Shown: positions 21,620-34,975, counted from the stretch's first letter. The stretch is DNA of 64,000 bases from Thuidium tamariscinum (GCA_947034885.2 OX344751.2:36197582-36261581), one strand, 5' to 3'. The notes: a model not told the origin generated them from the sequence alone. Made by a program: numbers and translations.

Positions 21620-24600
21620 TTAAGTAATTTTTCAAAAATTACATTGATATTGATAAAATTCTCAATTTTTTGATGATAGGGACAATAATTTTTAATTCTT
21701 TTGATGGATTATATGCACAATAAAATTTAGTCTTTGCACAAAAGAATTGAACCTAAAAAAGTATTAGTACATGGTTGTAAAATATAAATTGAACAAATTG
21801 CTTGATATAACAAATATTTCAAATTCAAGGACATTAACAAATAAAAATGGTCCATGTTGCAACCTATACTCTTTCTCCCAATGGCTAATGCAATCCCATG
21901 CTCTCAACTCCAAAAAAAATTTAAATATTGTAAGAACCAACATCATTTACATGTTTGTCAAATTGTTAATATTTTAAATTATGTGAAAGTGAATTTCCTT
22001 AAATTATTGTGTACAAGAATTTGAAATGATGTATACCAACATGCCAGGCACCAAAAATTTCTTTGGAAGTTCTAAGAAGAAATTGACAAAAGAGAAGTAA
22101 TTCCAAATCATATTGAACAAAATTGAATCTTAGACATGACTAACTTTTAAATTAATTTTCTTTCAAATCACAACTAATTTTTTCTTCAAACTTCCATGGT
22201 AATATATAATATATTGTGCGCTAAAACTTTTGTTTATAAACTTTTAGACTATGTCAATTGATGCTTTGGTATGGTTGTTTGAATGAAAATATTTCACATT
22301 TGTACTAGGTTTCACCTATCATTGTAAGAAAGGACTCACTATTTCATTAATTTCATTATTTGTTTGATTTATTGTATAAGGTCCAAAGTAATAATCACAC
22401 TTAATTTGTAGTATATAGGATCTAGCCTCCAATAAATATATAGGAACTAAACAAATCTTACTCCAAATTATTTAGTCTCAAATTGAATTAAAACTCCAAC
22501 TTTACTCTGTAAATTGTAAGGCTTGTGTTCAAAGTCCAAATAATGACTGCACCCAAATTGATTGATTTTGCACTCAATTTTCTATAGATAGACTTTTGTT
22601 CTTAACATCAAAAAGTTCTTTTTTTTAACTTTAAATTTTCTCAGAGATAAACAATTTTCTTTGTAGATTGAGTTAACAAAATATTTAATTTATTTTTTAA
22701 ACAAAAAGAAATGATTCAATAGCTTCAAAATCTAAAATTAGTATAACATTTCTCATCTCTCCATGATAATACACAATTTGGTTGAATAAAGAATAATTTT
22801 CATCCATATTTTTCATGTTTCATTTATAAATGAGCAAGTATGAAAATTTATTCAAAACTCTAATAAAGATCACATTTTGCATTGCCTAAAATGATTGAAA
22901 TAAAAGCCCCAAATAATAGTCATTTTTCAATATGGTTGGAAATTCTATTCAACACATAATGTCCATTTTTTTATATGGCTTTTATTATTCAATATAGGTG
23001 GAAGTTCAAAATAATATCCAAATATGATATTCTTTGGGGACTATTTATACCAAAAAACTTTGGGTTGGAGCCCAAATAAATGGCTATCTTCCAATCAACA
23101 CACCTCATTTCTTTGAACTCCAAATTAAATTTTTTTGTGTAAACAAGCCTTTAAAAGTGTAAGAATTCCTATTCAACTACTAATAAGAATTCTTAAAAAA
23201 TTAAAATATGTATAGTTATATGAATTTTAGACAAGATTGGTAGCATAAAGTTCTATAAATTAATGCCATTCAAGAAAAGTAAAGCTTATATGGGGAAAAA
23301 AGAACAATAGGAAACATTCAAGATTTGGTATTTGTTTGATATTTGTCAAACATTATCTTTTTATAAAAACATGTATATATGTGACCTAAATATACCAACA
23401 TTGCCCTTAAGTCTAAATTTCTATATATTCTTTGTGAAGAAATGTATTTTTTAGCATTCTCAAATCCAAATATTGGACATTGGAATGTTCATAGTTTTAA
23501 GACCCCATACTTCAGAAATCACAAGGAAAAATAGCATCCAAACCCAAGGAGATCACTCTTTGTAATTTTAAGTATACACATGCGGGAACAAGATATTTAA
23601 CATGGGGCTATTTACCTTCATTGTAGTAATTAAGATGATTGTATTTTTACATATAAAGATACCAAGGGCATATTTTTAATATCCTATGATTTTTTATAAA
23701 TTCATTCATATTGTTTTTATAATTGGGCTATCTTATGTACAAAACTTACATGTCTAATTTTTTCATACCTATGTACAATAGATTCTATAAAACTATTGTC
23801 ATACATGTACATTATATACATGTATGACTACATATATATATATATATACTACTTATATTGTAGTTCAATTTCAAATGACAAATAAAAGTGTGAAATGCAA
23901 CATTAGTTTTAAATATTTCTAAACTCTATACCATGTATTCTAAACAGTCTAATATGGTAAATAACAAACAATACCATAAAAACATTAAACATAGTTATGA
24001 TGCTAAAACTAAGAAAAACACTAATACCAACAATATAACATCAACAACATGAGAAATTAATACTTTAAAAATAGTCTAGATTAATACTTGAATATGACCT
24101 CTACTATAACATAGAGACTATATATTCTATCTACCTCCCTCCCTCCTTCCTACATGTCTACTTATCTACCTCTCTATCTATCCATTTGCAATAGTTTGAG
24201 TTTAGAATCAATAATTAAAAGAGTGTTCATAAAATATTAGTAAAAAAAAGATGATTTTAAACATTTACAAGCATATTAACAAGTAGTTAAGGCAAATTTA
24301 GAGTTTACAGTGTCAAAGCATAGGAAAGATTCTATACAATTGTTGTAGATCAACAAGTTCTATAGAATAGTAGTTGTTGTAGATAAGTAGCTCCACCAAA
24401 AATAGCAATCACCTTGCAACCCAAACTCTCAAAACAACAAAAGAGAGTAGAAAAAATCATAGCTTGAAACCCTATCCACCTTACACAAAAATGCATCAAA
24501 AGTGCAAGACAACAATTGCAATATTAGTGTTTTCAGTACCCCTAGCCATATAGGAGTGGAGGTAAATTATTCCAAACCCTAGAACTATTTTTCAATGGGT

Positions 24601-25893
24601 ATTTTGTGTGAACACAAATTGTCCCCATAGTACAACCTCATTGAAAATTTACAACTCAATTTTTCTATCTTACAATGGTAGATTCTCACATCAGTTAACT
24701 TATAGATTGCCACATTGTTGGCATACTTATGAAAAGATTGGTATATATAGGCTAACATTATTTGACAACTACAAAAAATGTAAAGAAAAAAATCCTTAGA
24801 TTTCTAAGAATGTATAAGTTTTATCATTTACTTAAATTTTTTTATATACATCTATATTCATTGTACTACAAAAAATATGTATGGACCTTATTTGTAAAGG
24901 CTTATTTATTAATAAAAAATCCTACCAAATGATGTTTTTACATAGCCTAATTTATATATAAGAGGCTATGTGGCATTTCAAGGACCCTATAGTAGCCCAA
25001 CATATTATGTAAAATTTATCTCCTTTGAATTAAATGAACCCTATCTTTTTAACTCACATAGTTTTCTAAAAAGTGCAAGTTATCTCCCCGGGCATCCAAA
25101 GCCATTGCCATCCATTTTGCACCACTTATATTTGGATTTTGCATGACTACAAGATTACATTGTAGCATAGTGGCTTCGTAATGCTAAGTTGTACTAGATT
25201 AAAATAATTTGGCTAAAAAATGGCAACAAACCATTAAGTTTTTTTTCTTGGAATCTTCAAATTAAACAAAATCTTGGATGAAATTGCCATATTGTGGATA
25301 GTGTTTTTTTTTCTAGGGATTTGGTGCAAAATTGCACCAAATTGTTTGGCTTGGCACCAAGCCTACAAGAAAAAAACAGTAAAATTTACATGAAATCACC
25401 AATAAACTTCAATTTTTTTTTAACAATAGATGAAATTGCCAAATAATGGATGAAAATAGAATGATAGATATGTGTTTTGTACTAGTATGATATTTTCTAT
25501 CCAATATATGGATGAATATTGAGATTTGGAGCTCCACAATAAAATGAAATATCACCACTTTGGCACTTCACAAGAAATGAAAAAAAACAAAAACTAATTG
25601 TGAATGAAAAAAAAATTGTGGACATATGATATGTGCTAATGAGATATTTTCAACATGTGGTTGAATGTTGAAATTTGGAACACCATTGGAACTTACATTT
25701 CATATTCCCACTTTTGCACTTAATAAAAAATGGAAAAAAATATATAAAAAAATATAAAAATGCATTGGTGATGACCAAAACTACTCCAAGTTGTCAAGAG
25801 CAACCAACACGAGTTGAAACATTTGTTTGCAGTTTAGCATCCGATTGCAATTAGCTTTCCAGAGCAAGATTATTAGGTCAAGAGGATTGAACA
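21620..25893. other. AT-rich intergenic DNA, no gene recognised
   Basis: About 4.3 kb of very AT-rich DNA with no frame above about 70 codons. Visible minor features are a TA run near 23827-23850, a CT-rich run near 24130-24180, and two imperfect tandem units of a dispersed repeat at about 25420-25575 and 25600-25745, related in reverse to 17365-17560. From about 25770 the composition becomes more balanced, consistent with the promoter and leader of the gene at 25894. Confidence 0.5.
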
Positions 25894-27592
25894 ATGTTGC
25901 TGCAAAGGTGGTCAATCTGTGTCGCCATTGCCTTTGCAAGTTCCACCATTTCTGTGTATGGCGCATTCAACATTCAAGGTCCTCCTCTCCTCACACTCTG
26001 AGGGCGACCGGCTTTTTTGGGATACGCTTGTTTCGTAAGGGGATATCGGAGAGAATAGGATCACTCAGGGTAGGCCTTACCTTCATCGGAAGTTTGTAAA
26101 ACGAGTCTTAAAAATTGGGTCTTACACACATGATCCTCTCACACAATTTACTGACGAACCCTAATTTTTGTGCCCCAGAACACAGAGCCACTCCTGAATT
26201 CTCAATGCGCTAAATTGAGATGTATCCAAACATGCTATTCAAATTGCCCTTCTATTCACTTCCACGCAACCTTCGTTCGCAATCTGTTTATTTGCAATCT
26301 GCGTTTACAATCCGCGCAAAGTGAGTGAGATCTCCTTCATTCAGATTTAAGAGTCTGCCTGTCGAAAAGAATACGAGCTAATACACCCTCAGTTCGGAAT
26401 TTGTAGGGCACGAGAAGGATGCGTGGCCAGAGCTTCTGCACGCAACGCTCAGTGATGCCCTGGTTGCCCTCAACAGAAGTGGCTTGGTAGAGAATGTGAA
26501 CGTGCAGCCTCCAAGCTCCGGGACCCCACCTGCCAACCCCGGAACCAAAACGGATGTCTGGCTCTACACGGACGGCAACGGCGTGGTGTATGAAATTCCC
26601 AAACGCGCCGTCTGGCATCCCAATCGTATGTGGTCGATCCCCTTCTCTTCTTTGTCCACTCCATGTGCCTGTAACGTCAATTTCGTGAAATTGGCGATAA
26701 TTATTCTACAAACCACAAATACCTTCACAAAGGTCTAATTTCAGGCCACGAATTAGGTTACATATTAATTATGATGTTAGCTGAACTGCGCCAAAGGAAT
26801 GGAAATATCGCCAATATAACGAAATTGACGTTCTGTGTGGAAAATCAAACAAAGTCAGGTTACACCGGCCCACACAAATTTTGGGATGAAGTACTCATTG
26901 TGTACGATTTATCGTATGTGAAATTCCATGTATGAGCTTGGGCCGTGAACCTCGTTCTCACACTGTTGAGAGAATTCGAATTGAATTTCACCATATTTTA
27001 GGTGGGCGGAGAGTGTGAGTTTTCTGCTCCACTTATCAGCAGGTGCATTCATGAAGATCGGCGTCTCCTGTCACGAAAAGAAAGCATGAGAACGCATTTC
27101 CAACATTGAAAATTGTTACTAACCTTCTCAAACACCAACAATCTTCTTGAGGTGGTCGACAACTTCCAACGTTGAAAAGGTTAGTGACAAATGTGAGTCA
27201 CTGAAACAACGAGAACCCCCCAACAACGATGGCATATCTATACTGATCTTGACATGCTGATGAGGAATTGAGGATGATTTGGCATTTTTCATGTGCAGGA
27301 CATCATCGTGCAATGGTTGCTCAAGTCGGGGTCACTAAGTTAGTCACTGTGAGTTTTCACAATCCGTATTAATTCTACAGTTTCTGTGATTCCAGGGGTA
27401 AGACCGGGATGGCCAGAACTGGCAGGCAAGGATTACAAAGCAGCCATCAGCACAATTGCACAAGACTACCTCGGGGTGACTGTTGTCTACGGACCCAAGG
27501 GCTACGTTCGGATCCAAGACTTCAAACTCGACCGCGTTTGGCTGGATGTCAACCCCAACGGTGCAGTTGCTGGTGTCCCTGCTATTGGCTGA
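25894..27592 (+). CDS. Secreted two-domain potato inhibitor I (serine protease inhibitor) protein
   Basis: Three exons: 25894-25978, 26407-26625, 27396-27592, giving 166 residues. Exon 1 encodes a signal peptide (hydrophobic core CVAIAFASSTISV). Exon 2 encodes a domain opening with DAWPELL and closing with the NGVVYEIP region. Exon 3 encodes a second domain opening with GWPELAGKD and closing DRVWLDV...GVPAIG. WPEL near the start and a hydrophobic strand followed by a P-x-I-G tail are typical of potato inhibitor I (family I13). Both introns are in phase 1, so each domain is a self-contained 1-1 exon, as expected from exon duplication. The second domain resembles the family better; the first has a proline-rich stretch where the reactive loop should be. 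The exon 1 donor (AAG then GTCCTC) is weak. An alternative first exon, 26220-26320 joined to 26393, would give a basic presequence instead. Confidence 0.68.
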
Positions 27593-28448
27593 TCATGGCC
27601 GCCCAGTTGGGAAGATGGATGGATTAGCTACCGTGAAAGGAGAATCTGTTTACGAGAGAACTACGTAGCATATTGAGCCTCGGGATCCATTTGGCAAGCA
27701 GGGGATGTTGTATTCTTCGGTTACCTAACCTACCATTTAGTAGCATGCATTGTCACTGGCTTGGCTCTATAGTAGATGGTGTGGAATATTTCACATCCAA
27801 CATTAGATAATGTAGAATATTTTATACCCAACAATACCTCATCAACAACAAAGTGAATAAGTGGAGGCTCAATGTGATGAGCAAGGTGCATGAAGAAAAG
27901 GCAATGGGCATGATGGTTATTTAATGTTATAAACTATGGACATTAGTCCTATGATTTGATTTTGTTTAACCATGATCAATCAAAAAGTTGAGAACTAAGA
28001 CTCCATGAAGTCATTGAAGATCAACATTATGGGATATAGCTAGCCATGTTCTCTAGGTCCTGTGCACACTTGACTCCGAGGTGGATTTTTTTAAGCAATT
28101 AAATGCCCAATTTCCCCCAAAAAATTGAGTAGCTTCAAGCCTATAGAAAAAAATGAAGGTAAATGTGTAAAAAAATGGTTGACTATAATCATGACCTTCT
28201 ACATTGTTGCCAAAATGCTTCCAAAACCTCATTTCATTTGTTTTGCAAAGCCAATACATATGAAAATTACATACAAAAATGACATATTCATAATTGTATA
28301 CTCAAAATTGGCCTCCTTCAATTAAAGCCTCCAAATCATGGTGCAACTTAAAACCTTCTTGAAAGGAAGGCTACATAACTATTTAATCAAAAACCAAAAA
28401 AACTAACCTTGCTTGAGACCTTAAAAAAGGATTCCATAGAGGTTATGT
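27593..28448. other. 3' flank of the inhibitor gene and AT-rich intergenic DNA
   Basis: The first 100-200 bp probably contain the 3' untranslated region. The rest is AT-rich with no supported gene. Confidence 0.5.
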
Positions 28449-28601
28449 CACTAGAAGAAAAGCAAGTTGCAATGAATAAAAAATGTGGGCCAGATTTTAT
28501 TGATAGCATGTTTGTAAATACAAAATCTACGTTTATAAACGCGCCATGAACAAAATCTGGCCCACATTTTTTGTTCATTGCAACTTGCTTTTCTCTTGGT
28601 G
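28449..28601. mobile_element. CACTA-type hairpin MITE, 153 bp
   Basis: Begins CACTAGAAGAAAAGCAAG and ends in the near-complement, with the final bases altered (TTGGTG). Arms of about 45 bp are almost perfectly inverted. TGT flanks it on both sides (28446-28448 and 28602-28604), a 3-bp target duplication as CACTA elements make. No coding capacity. Confidence 0.8.
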
Positions 28602-31600
28602 TGTGGTACAATACTCATCATTCATTGTAAGAATTTCCAACATTATAGGATTTGTAGCCAACATAGCAATGGAACTATTGTGGGTATAATCATACTTCGG
28701 TAAATATATGCCTTCAAACGTGTAGTCTTAGACAAGGGCAAAAAAGAATTATATCTGTCTTTATTCCCTCTGTAAAGGAATGTTCCCACTTGCTCATAGC
28801 GGGGAGTCTTTGTTTTAGGTAGGGCACTTTGAAGCTGGAAAACCCTTTCTTTTTCATACAACTACTGGTTCGGACAGTCTCCTATTGGTTCGGAAGTTGC
28901 TCTCTAGACTCAAGTTGTTGTAATGCATGCAAAGTTGTTGACGTCGAACATGCTTTTCCATGTACTTGCTGACACGGCGTGGAAGTGTAGAACAAAGTTC
29001 ACGTTTGTGTTTCCCTTGGGAGTGTTGGGCTTGTACAAATGAGTGTTGCTGCATCTACCTCTGTCTATGAGCAGTTGATCACGAAGTCAATGTTGATGAG
29101 TAAAAATCTTTCAGTGCTATTTGTGCAAGTTAGCTCATATTGTTTTGGTTTCGTTGAGCACTACGAATGTGCACTATGTGCCGATAAAAAAGGTCGATTG
29201 GTTTCCTTGGTAGCACTTTCGTGTTTTCATGCACAGAGTCTTGCAACAGAACTCACAGTCAATATTTTCCATAATGGACGTCCTAAACCTTTGTATGTTA
29301 AACTTGCTAGCTTGCTCCAAAATCTACGTGGCGTCTTCCCTCTTCTAATGTAGCTCTGACACTGCATGAAGGAGAGAACTTGTCATTACAACCACATGCA
29401 CCATCTTGCGTCGCCCTCCACTAGACCTCCCACGTAGGCTCGGCAATGAATAAAAACTGCAATTGTGAATACTCTCTACTTGTAGAAGAAGTTCCTCTCT
29501 AAAAATGCCACCATAACAAGTGGGAACATCCCTTAATCCCAAGGATTTTAACTACTCTTATGCAGGACGTTAAATCCTCCATTCAAAGTGGGCCCAACAT
29601 GGTAAATTTTGGATTCTCTGAAGTAAAAGTGAAAAAAAATCCCCTATTTTGAGCCTTGTGTAATGTGTGTTCTAGACCTCCCCTTGCTAATTTGGGGTCT
29701 CTGATTGCATATGTGAATTCAGAATTTGCAAAAAAATTATTTGCAAAAAATAAAAAAATTCATGCGTTTTCCCCTGAGATAAATCCACCCTGCTGGGCCC
29801 ACTTCGAATGGAGCTATTTAGCGTCCTGCCGCTCTTCCTCGGAGGATGGTAATTAATGTGTTCTTTTCATGGTTTGCATTATTTTGCAATTATTTATTGG
29901 CAGATAAGTGCAGTTGCTTTCAAAACCTCACTCAATTGTGCACAACTGGTGGAAAATGGAGCTGAAAATGAAAAGCTTTGATGGTCTGGAGCTGGTACTG
30001 AACATCAGCTGGACTCCAACCAGGGCCAATGAGTCTAATTGCTGAATGAGTGATCCAAGTAAAAGGTAAGGTAGGAGGTCCTGAAATGGAGCGGGCATTA
30101 AGAATGGACCCTATAAATGGTAGTTGAATGGACTGGATGTGGTTACTAAATTGACCTCCGTAGTCATTGAGTGAACCAAGAAAAATATTATTCATTATTC
30201 TAAGAGCCAATCATTTTTCTTGCTTTTCCCATTTTTCTTTGGAAGCTGTAGTGAATACTTTAAGAAGGACCTAGGATCATAAGTAGGGACCTATGACACA
30301 TCTCGTTTGAAAATTCATAACTAATTCAAAAATGATTCAAAAAATGTAAAACAACTTGGGTTAGATACCAACTCCTCTTGTCTTTCAATAAAAATTTACT
30401 GAAAAATATTTCAAGAAGTTTCACCTGCCCAAAATTCAAATTCAGTGCTTAGATGGTCCATTTCAAGACCTTCTACCTTAGACAAGCCTATTATAATTTG
30501 TAATCTAATTATCTTAGGGCTAATTCCAAGAGGGGCACATACTTTTTGAAGTGTGCTTGTTTCACGAATCAAACTCCCAAGTGGGTTTATAATTTTTCAT
30601 TAAAAATTGTAATTTTTGTGAGTTTTTGAAATGGTGTGCCTTGAAATTACAAAATCGCTTATAGAGTGGAGTCATAAACACCCTACTAGCAACCCATGAC
30701 CACCTTGGATTGTATTAATTACCACTTCAATATCCATCAATCAAAGATTGACATGTTAACCAAATTGAAGTTAATGCATTCATTTTATGATAAAATAATT
30801 GGATTTGGATGAGTTTTGTGGTAAAATTAGGGTCCAAAAAAGGATAGTGAAAGTATGTAGCTGGTGGACATAGGTTGGTCTACCTTACATGAGTTCTTCA
30901 TTCATCAAAAAATCCAAGAACGTTTAAGGTATGTGGAAATATACACAAAGGCTCTAATGTTTAGAGTAGGAGCACCTGGACAAATTTTCACAACAAAAGT
31001 ATCATGTGAAATGGCATTTTACATGTTCAACCATCCTTCTAGGCTCTACTTGAAGTATCATTGGTGGCTTACCTAATACTTTTTTTGAAGAAAAAAAAAC
31101 AGAATTTTTTACAAGTAGAAATTACATTACCACATCCTCTTGTACTTGTAGTGTATAACTATCAATCATGCAGTTAGTAGGTGGATCCAATTCTAGCACT
31201 TTTTCAATTAAAAGTAGTACAATTAATTAGAGCCCACATTTGTTAGGTGGACATTACTACACTTTTCTAAATGTATAAAACCTTTTTGAGTGTATAGTCA
31301 TTGTGTGTACTTAGAGTGAATAGTGTCACAAGTGCAAATACAAATTCAGTGCAAATTATACATTCAATATTTAAAGTAGCACATGTGTCATTTTATTATT
31401 TATTGTTAAAGTTTTCCATGAATATTCATAGCCTTGGCAGAGGTAATTTTTTAATGCACTACGTCTATTAACTCATGCATTGCTATGAAATGGAATTTTC
31501 CCTTCGACTCATGGAACCACTCCTATGACACTAGTGTTTGCATCATTGGTTTAGTGTATGTTTTTTTGGATGAACATTTTTTTATGTCATCTTTTTTTCA

Positions 31601-31922
31601 ATTGAAGTATAAACTGGTGAATGCTGAACTTCTTCATGCACATATGGTTTTCCTCTTTTAGCTTCATTTTTCATGATCTGAGACAGCGGAGGTCCTATCT
31701 TTGTAAACATGAATGTCACGTAACTCAGTGACGTTTGCCAAGGTTGATAGAATAGGGACTTCACAACATGGGAAATAATGTGACAAATACATAATGGTGC
31801 ACATAGCATAGCCCACATAGGCAGTGATCTGTATTTATGTACAATGGCAAATGCTACTTGAGCTAGGCACCTATCAGATGTATAGTACAATTGTATGCTA
31901 GACACAAGATTATTGTAAGAAT
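28602..31922. other. Intergenic DNA with repeats and one unsupported small frame
   Basis: Between about 28640 and 29540 the composition is less AT-rich. It includes an ATG-started frame at 29039-29353 (104 codons, CALC motif in the middle) with no recognisable family, no partner exon and no domain. I do not call it a gene. The remainder is AT-rich background plus the dispersed repeat listed at 29530-29850. Confidence 0.4.
29530..29850 (+). repeat. Dispersed repeat, copy 1 of 2 in the window
   Basis: Shares long stretches with 45670-45956 on the same strand, for example GACGTTAAATCCT, AAAAGTGAAAAAAAA and AATCCACCCTGCTGGGCCCA. The two ends of each copy are inverted relative to each other (TTAAATCCT near the left, AGGATTTAA-like near the right). 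It is therefore an inverted-repeat element of about 0.3 kb. Confidence 0.6.
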
Positions 31923-32138
31923 CACTAGTAGGAAACCCCATTTAATGTAACAAGGCCTAATTTTTCTTGACGGATTTTGCTAGGCATCAAAAGTAACAAC
32001 CCATGTTTTTATGTCAGCATTGATGTTGTGTTGAACATTTTTCTTGACATAAAAACACGGGTTGTTACTTTTGATGCCTAGTAAAATCTGTCAAGAAAAA
32101 TTAGGCCTTGTCACATTAAACAGGGTTTTCTACTAGTG
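31923..32138. mobile_element. CACTA-type hairpin MITE, 216 bp
   Basis: Ends are CACTAGTAGGAAACCC and its near-complement (GGGTTTTCTACTAGTG). The two arms are inverted and nearly identical for about 85 bp around a short loop. AAT occurs on both sides (31920-31922 and 32139-32141), a 3-bp target duplication. Non-coding. Confidence 0.85.
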
Positions 32139-34536
32139 AATGTTGCAACCCATACATTGACAACATAATTTGGTGAGAAACATAAAAGGAAGGCACCTAC
32201 TTAGCTGCAAGAAAAGAATCATCGCTTGACAACCAAAGCTCCCTAAAATGGCATCTTGACTGTGGTTCTTATACCTCCATGAAAATCACTGTTCTTCTAA
32301 GGTGTAATATTACAAAGATATTGTACCACTTTTACAAATTGGCGCCTTTAATAAAACGTTAGCATCCAACCCACATAAATTTGGATACTGATATAATGAT
32401 TCTTGATTCTAATCAACAATTCAGGTTATTAAAATTCCAGTCTTGAATTCATAATTCTTGATATTTTCAACATCTTCATGAATTTTGGAATACTCATCCA
32501 TGGATTTGTATGCAATAGGGTTCTTTGAATTCTTCAGCATTTGTTGTTCAAAAGCATATGCCGGTGTCATAAATTGCAAATCAATGTTCCACACCAAACA
32601 ACAAAAAATCAAAAAAGAAAACTAGCCTCCACCAAAACTAACACACATATTACTCAAAAGGCTTCTATTTGGACATCCACGTAGAGATTATTGCACAATT
32701 CATTTATCCAATTTTAATAAGTCAAAACATAAATCATTGGACTGAAAGAGAAGGTTCACCAAACTCTAGTGAAGAGGATGGGAAGACGAAGAGTAATATG
32801 CCGAATAGTCTCTTTAGTCTTGGATGATTGCCATATACATGGGGACATCTAGATGGACGGCTAATATTTTTTTTCCATTTTAAATTTTCTAGAGGAGGGA
32901 AGGAGGGGAAGTTTCATAACACCATGCATTGAAACAAATTCTATTTAGTGAAATAAGATGACATAGAGGTACTTCAAATTTCAACAATCATCTACTTATT
33001 GGAAAATTTGATGGCAAAGAAGGGTTGTTTGGGAATTGTTCTTTGTATTGTTTGTAGTGTTCTACTTATTGTGTCAAAACTAGGAACTGGCCATTGCTAC
33101 TTGAATTTTTTTATTTTCAAAAAAAATTTCAAAAATTTCAAAAAGCATTCAAAATTCAATTTTTTAAATTCAAAGTTTGAAAACAATAATTAATTAACAT
33201 TATTTGATATGGCATGATCTCAACCACATCAACTTGTTGATGTAGCGTGTTTCGACAATCTAAGAATAGTTTGAGGTCTTAAAAAGGATTCAAGAAAACT
33301 TGTTAGCTAGTTTAGCCCCAAAATGTATTCTAATGACATTAGCACATATCACATGTCCATGATTCTATTTTCATCTAAAAGTATTTTTTAATTTGAAATT
33401 TTCTAGCAAAAAATCTTCATAATTTGTTGCCTCTTTTTTTCCAAATTATTTTTTTCTAGTGCAATCTAAAACTATTATTAAAAAAAATCCATGTTGCAAG
33501 TGCCTAAGATCAAAGTCTTTATTTGGCTAGGCTTGGGTTGATATTTGGAATTGGCATATTTGTACTAGGGGAGATTTTCAAGAGGCAAGTTTTGCATTCG
33601 CTGGGTGGGGATCATACTAAAAATGGTGGAGATGTTGTAAGTGAAGATGACATAATGTTCTACTATCCAATCACTATAATTTGTACCTTGTCAAATGAAC
33701 CAACCATGTCCTCTTCAAAAATACTAGACATCACCTTGAAATAAATCTTGAGAAATTTATTATATGGCTCTACAATGGGTATATAGATATAGATATGGAT
33801 GGCATACATTACATACAAATATTGGTTATAGATATAGATACAAATATGGATTCATATTCCTTATCATATATGTTTTGTTTCTAAATTTGAAATATGAAAA
33901 GTAAAAGAGAGTGTGAGATTTGGAAAATTTGTTGAGATATGAAAATGCAGGGGATCTCTTGAATGACTATCCACTTACTATTTCCATCCATTCAAAAAGA
34001 CTAATGATATATTCTACATTCTATACATCAACAATTAGGCTTATTTTTAGTGGTGGTTTTGCGTTAAAAACAACTATTGATAAGGAAGAATAGAATTGTG
34101 TAAAAAAATTTCTTGCTTTGAACATTGGAATTGGAAGAACATTGAAGTAATGTGCATTAAATTGCCCTTGTTTTAAAAGCATCTTCAAACAAATTAATAC
34201 ATACTAGAATTTTTATTGAATACATCCACAATGAACGTTTTAGGATGAAAATACTTCTAGAACAATCCCAATTCCAACTTCATTTAGAAAGTTTATAACA
34301 AATCCCATATTAAAACTATTTTCAATTTCTTTTTTCTTCCTTTGTATACCTATCTTTACTCAACATTTTTTTTAAATGGACATTGAGTTTTTTTAGTGTT
34401 ATTTTTTCCCCATACATTCTCATTTGATTGACTAAAATATAAAGTTCAAAATCCTAGCGTAAAATTTTCAAGTGTAATTTCATGTGATTGAATATGCATT
34501 CAAAAATTTGTCCCTCACTACCTACATTTTTTTTGA
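32139..34536. other. AT-rich intergenic DNA, no gene recognised
   Basis: No supported gene. A 73-codon frame at 33523-33744 starts without ATG and has no convincing family match. The part near 33340-33410 resembles 17450-17550 weakly. Confidence 0.45.
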
Positions 34537-34620
34537 CACTATAAGAGAAAAGGGTGTTTTAAGTATAGTTTTAGAGATAATGTTTTAAGTAATGACCTTT
34601 TTAGAAGATTTTAAATAAAA
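34537..34620 (+). mobile_element. Truncated CACTA-type MITE (left arm only)
   Basis: Starts CACTATAAGAGAAAAGGG and continues as a close match to the left arm of the element at 51056 (TTTTAAGTAATGACC, TTTTTAGAAGATTTTAA). The complementary right arm is absent and no target duplication is visible, so this is a remnant. Confidence 0.6.
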
Positions 34621-34696
34621 TGACAAAAATATAGTGATGTCAAAACTTTAGCAATATGTCTGAAATGCCCTGAAATGCCAGGCCTATAACGACTAG

Positions 34697-34847
34697 CATT
34701 AGAAGAAATTTGAGGGCATTAGGAGACTACGGGAACGCAGTTTCTACCCTATGAACCCGAATCCTACGTGGTCGGGACACTGCCACGTAATATATATATA
34801 TTTTTTTTTTCAAATTTTTTTGGACTTATTTTCATATTTCAGGACCC

Positions 34848-34879
<32 letters not shown>

Positions 34880-34975
34880 CGATAAAAGTCGGCCTGACAG
34901 GGTTCTGCGGCATTGGGAGCCGTTTCAGGAACAGACCCGAAACGGTCCTATAATGCCCTCAAATTTCATCTAATG
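34697..34975 (+). mobile_element. Inverted-repeat element with CATTAGA ends, about 279 bp
   Basis: Left end CATTAGAAGAAATTTGAGGGC, right end its near-complement ending ATTTCATCTAATG. It encloses a phrase AAAGTCGGCCTGACA and a T tract of about 27 bases. The element at 46751-47013 is the same family in opposite orientation. The superfamily is unassigned because I see no target duplication. Confidence 0.65.

Noticed and set aside
26220-26320. Possible first exon of the inhibitor gene encoding a basic presequence, joined to 26393 by a 72-bp intron
   Set aside because: It is in phase, but the exon at 25894-25978 gives a clear signal peptide and symmetric phase 1 introns, which fits the family better. 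Kept as an alternative.
29039-29353. 104-codon ATG-started frame
   Set aside because: No recognisable domain, no partner exons and no homology that I can name; left as an unsupported frame.
33523-33744. 73-codon frame with a hydrophobic start
   Set aside because: It begins at TTG, has no ATG, and only a vague resemblance to membrane reductases; probably chance.
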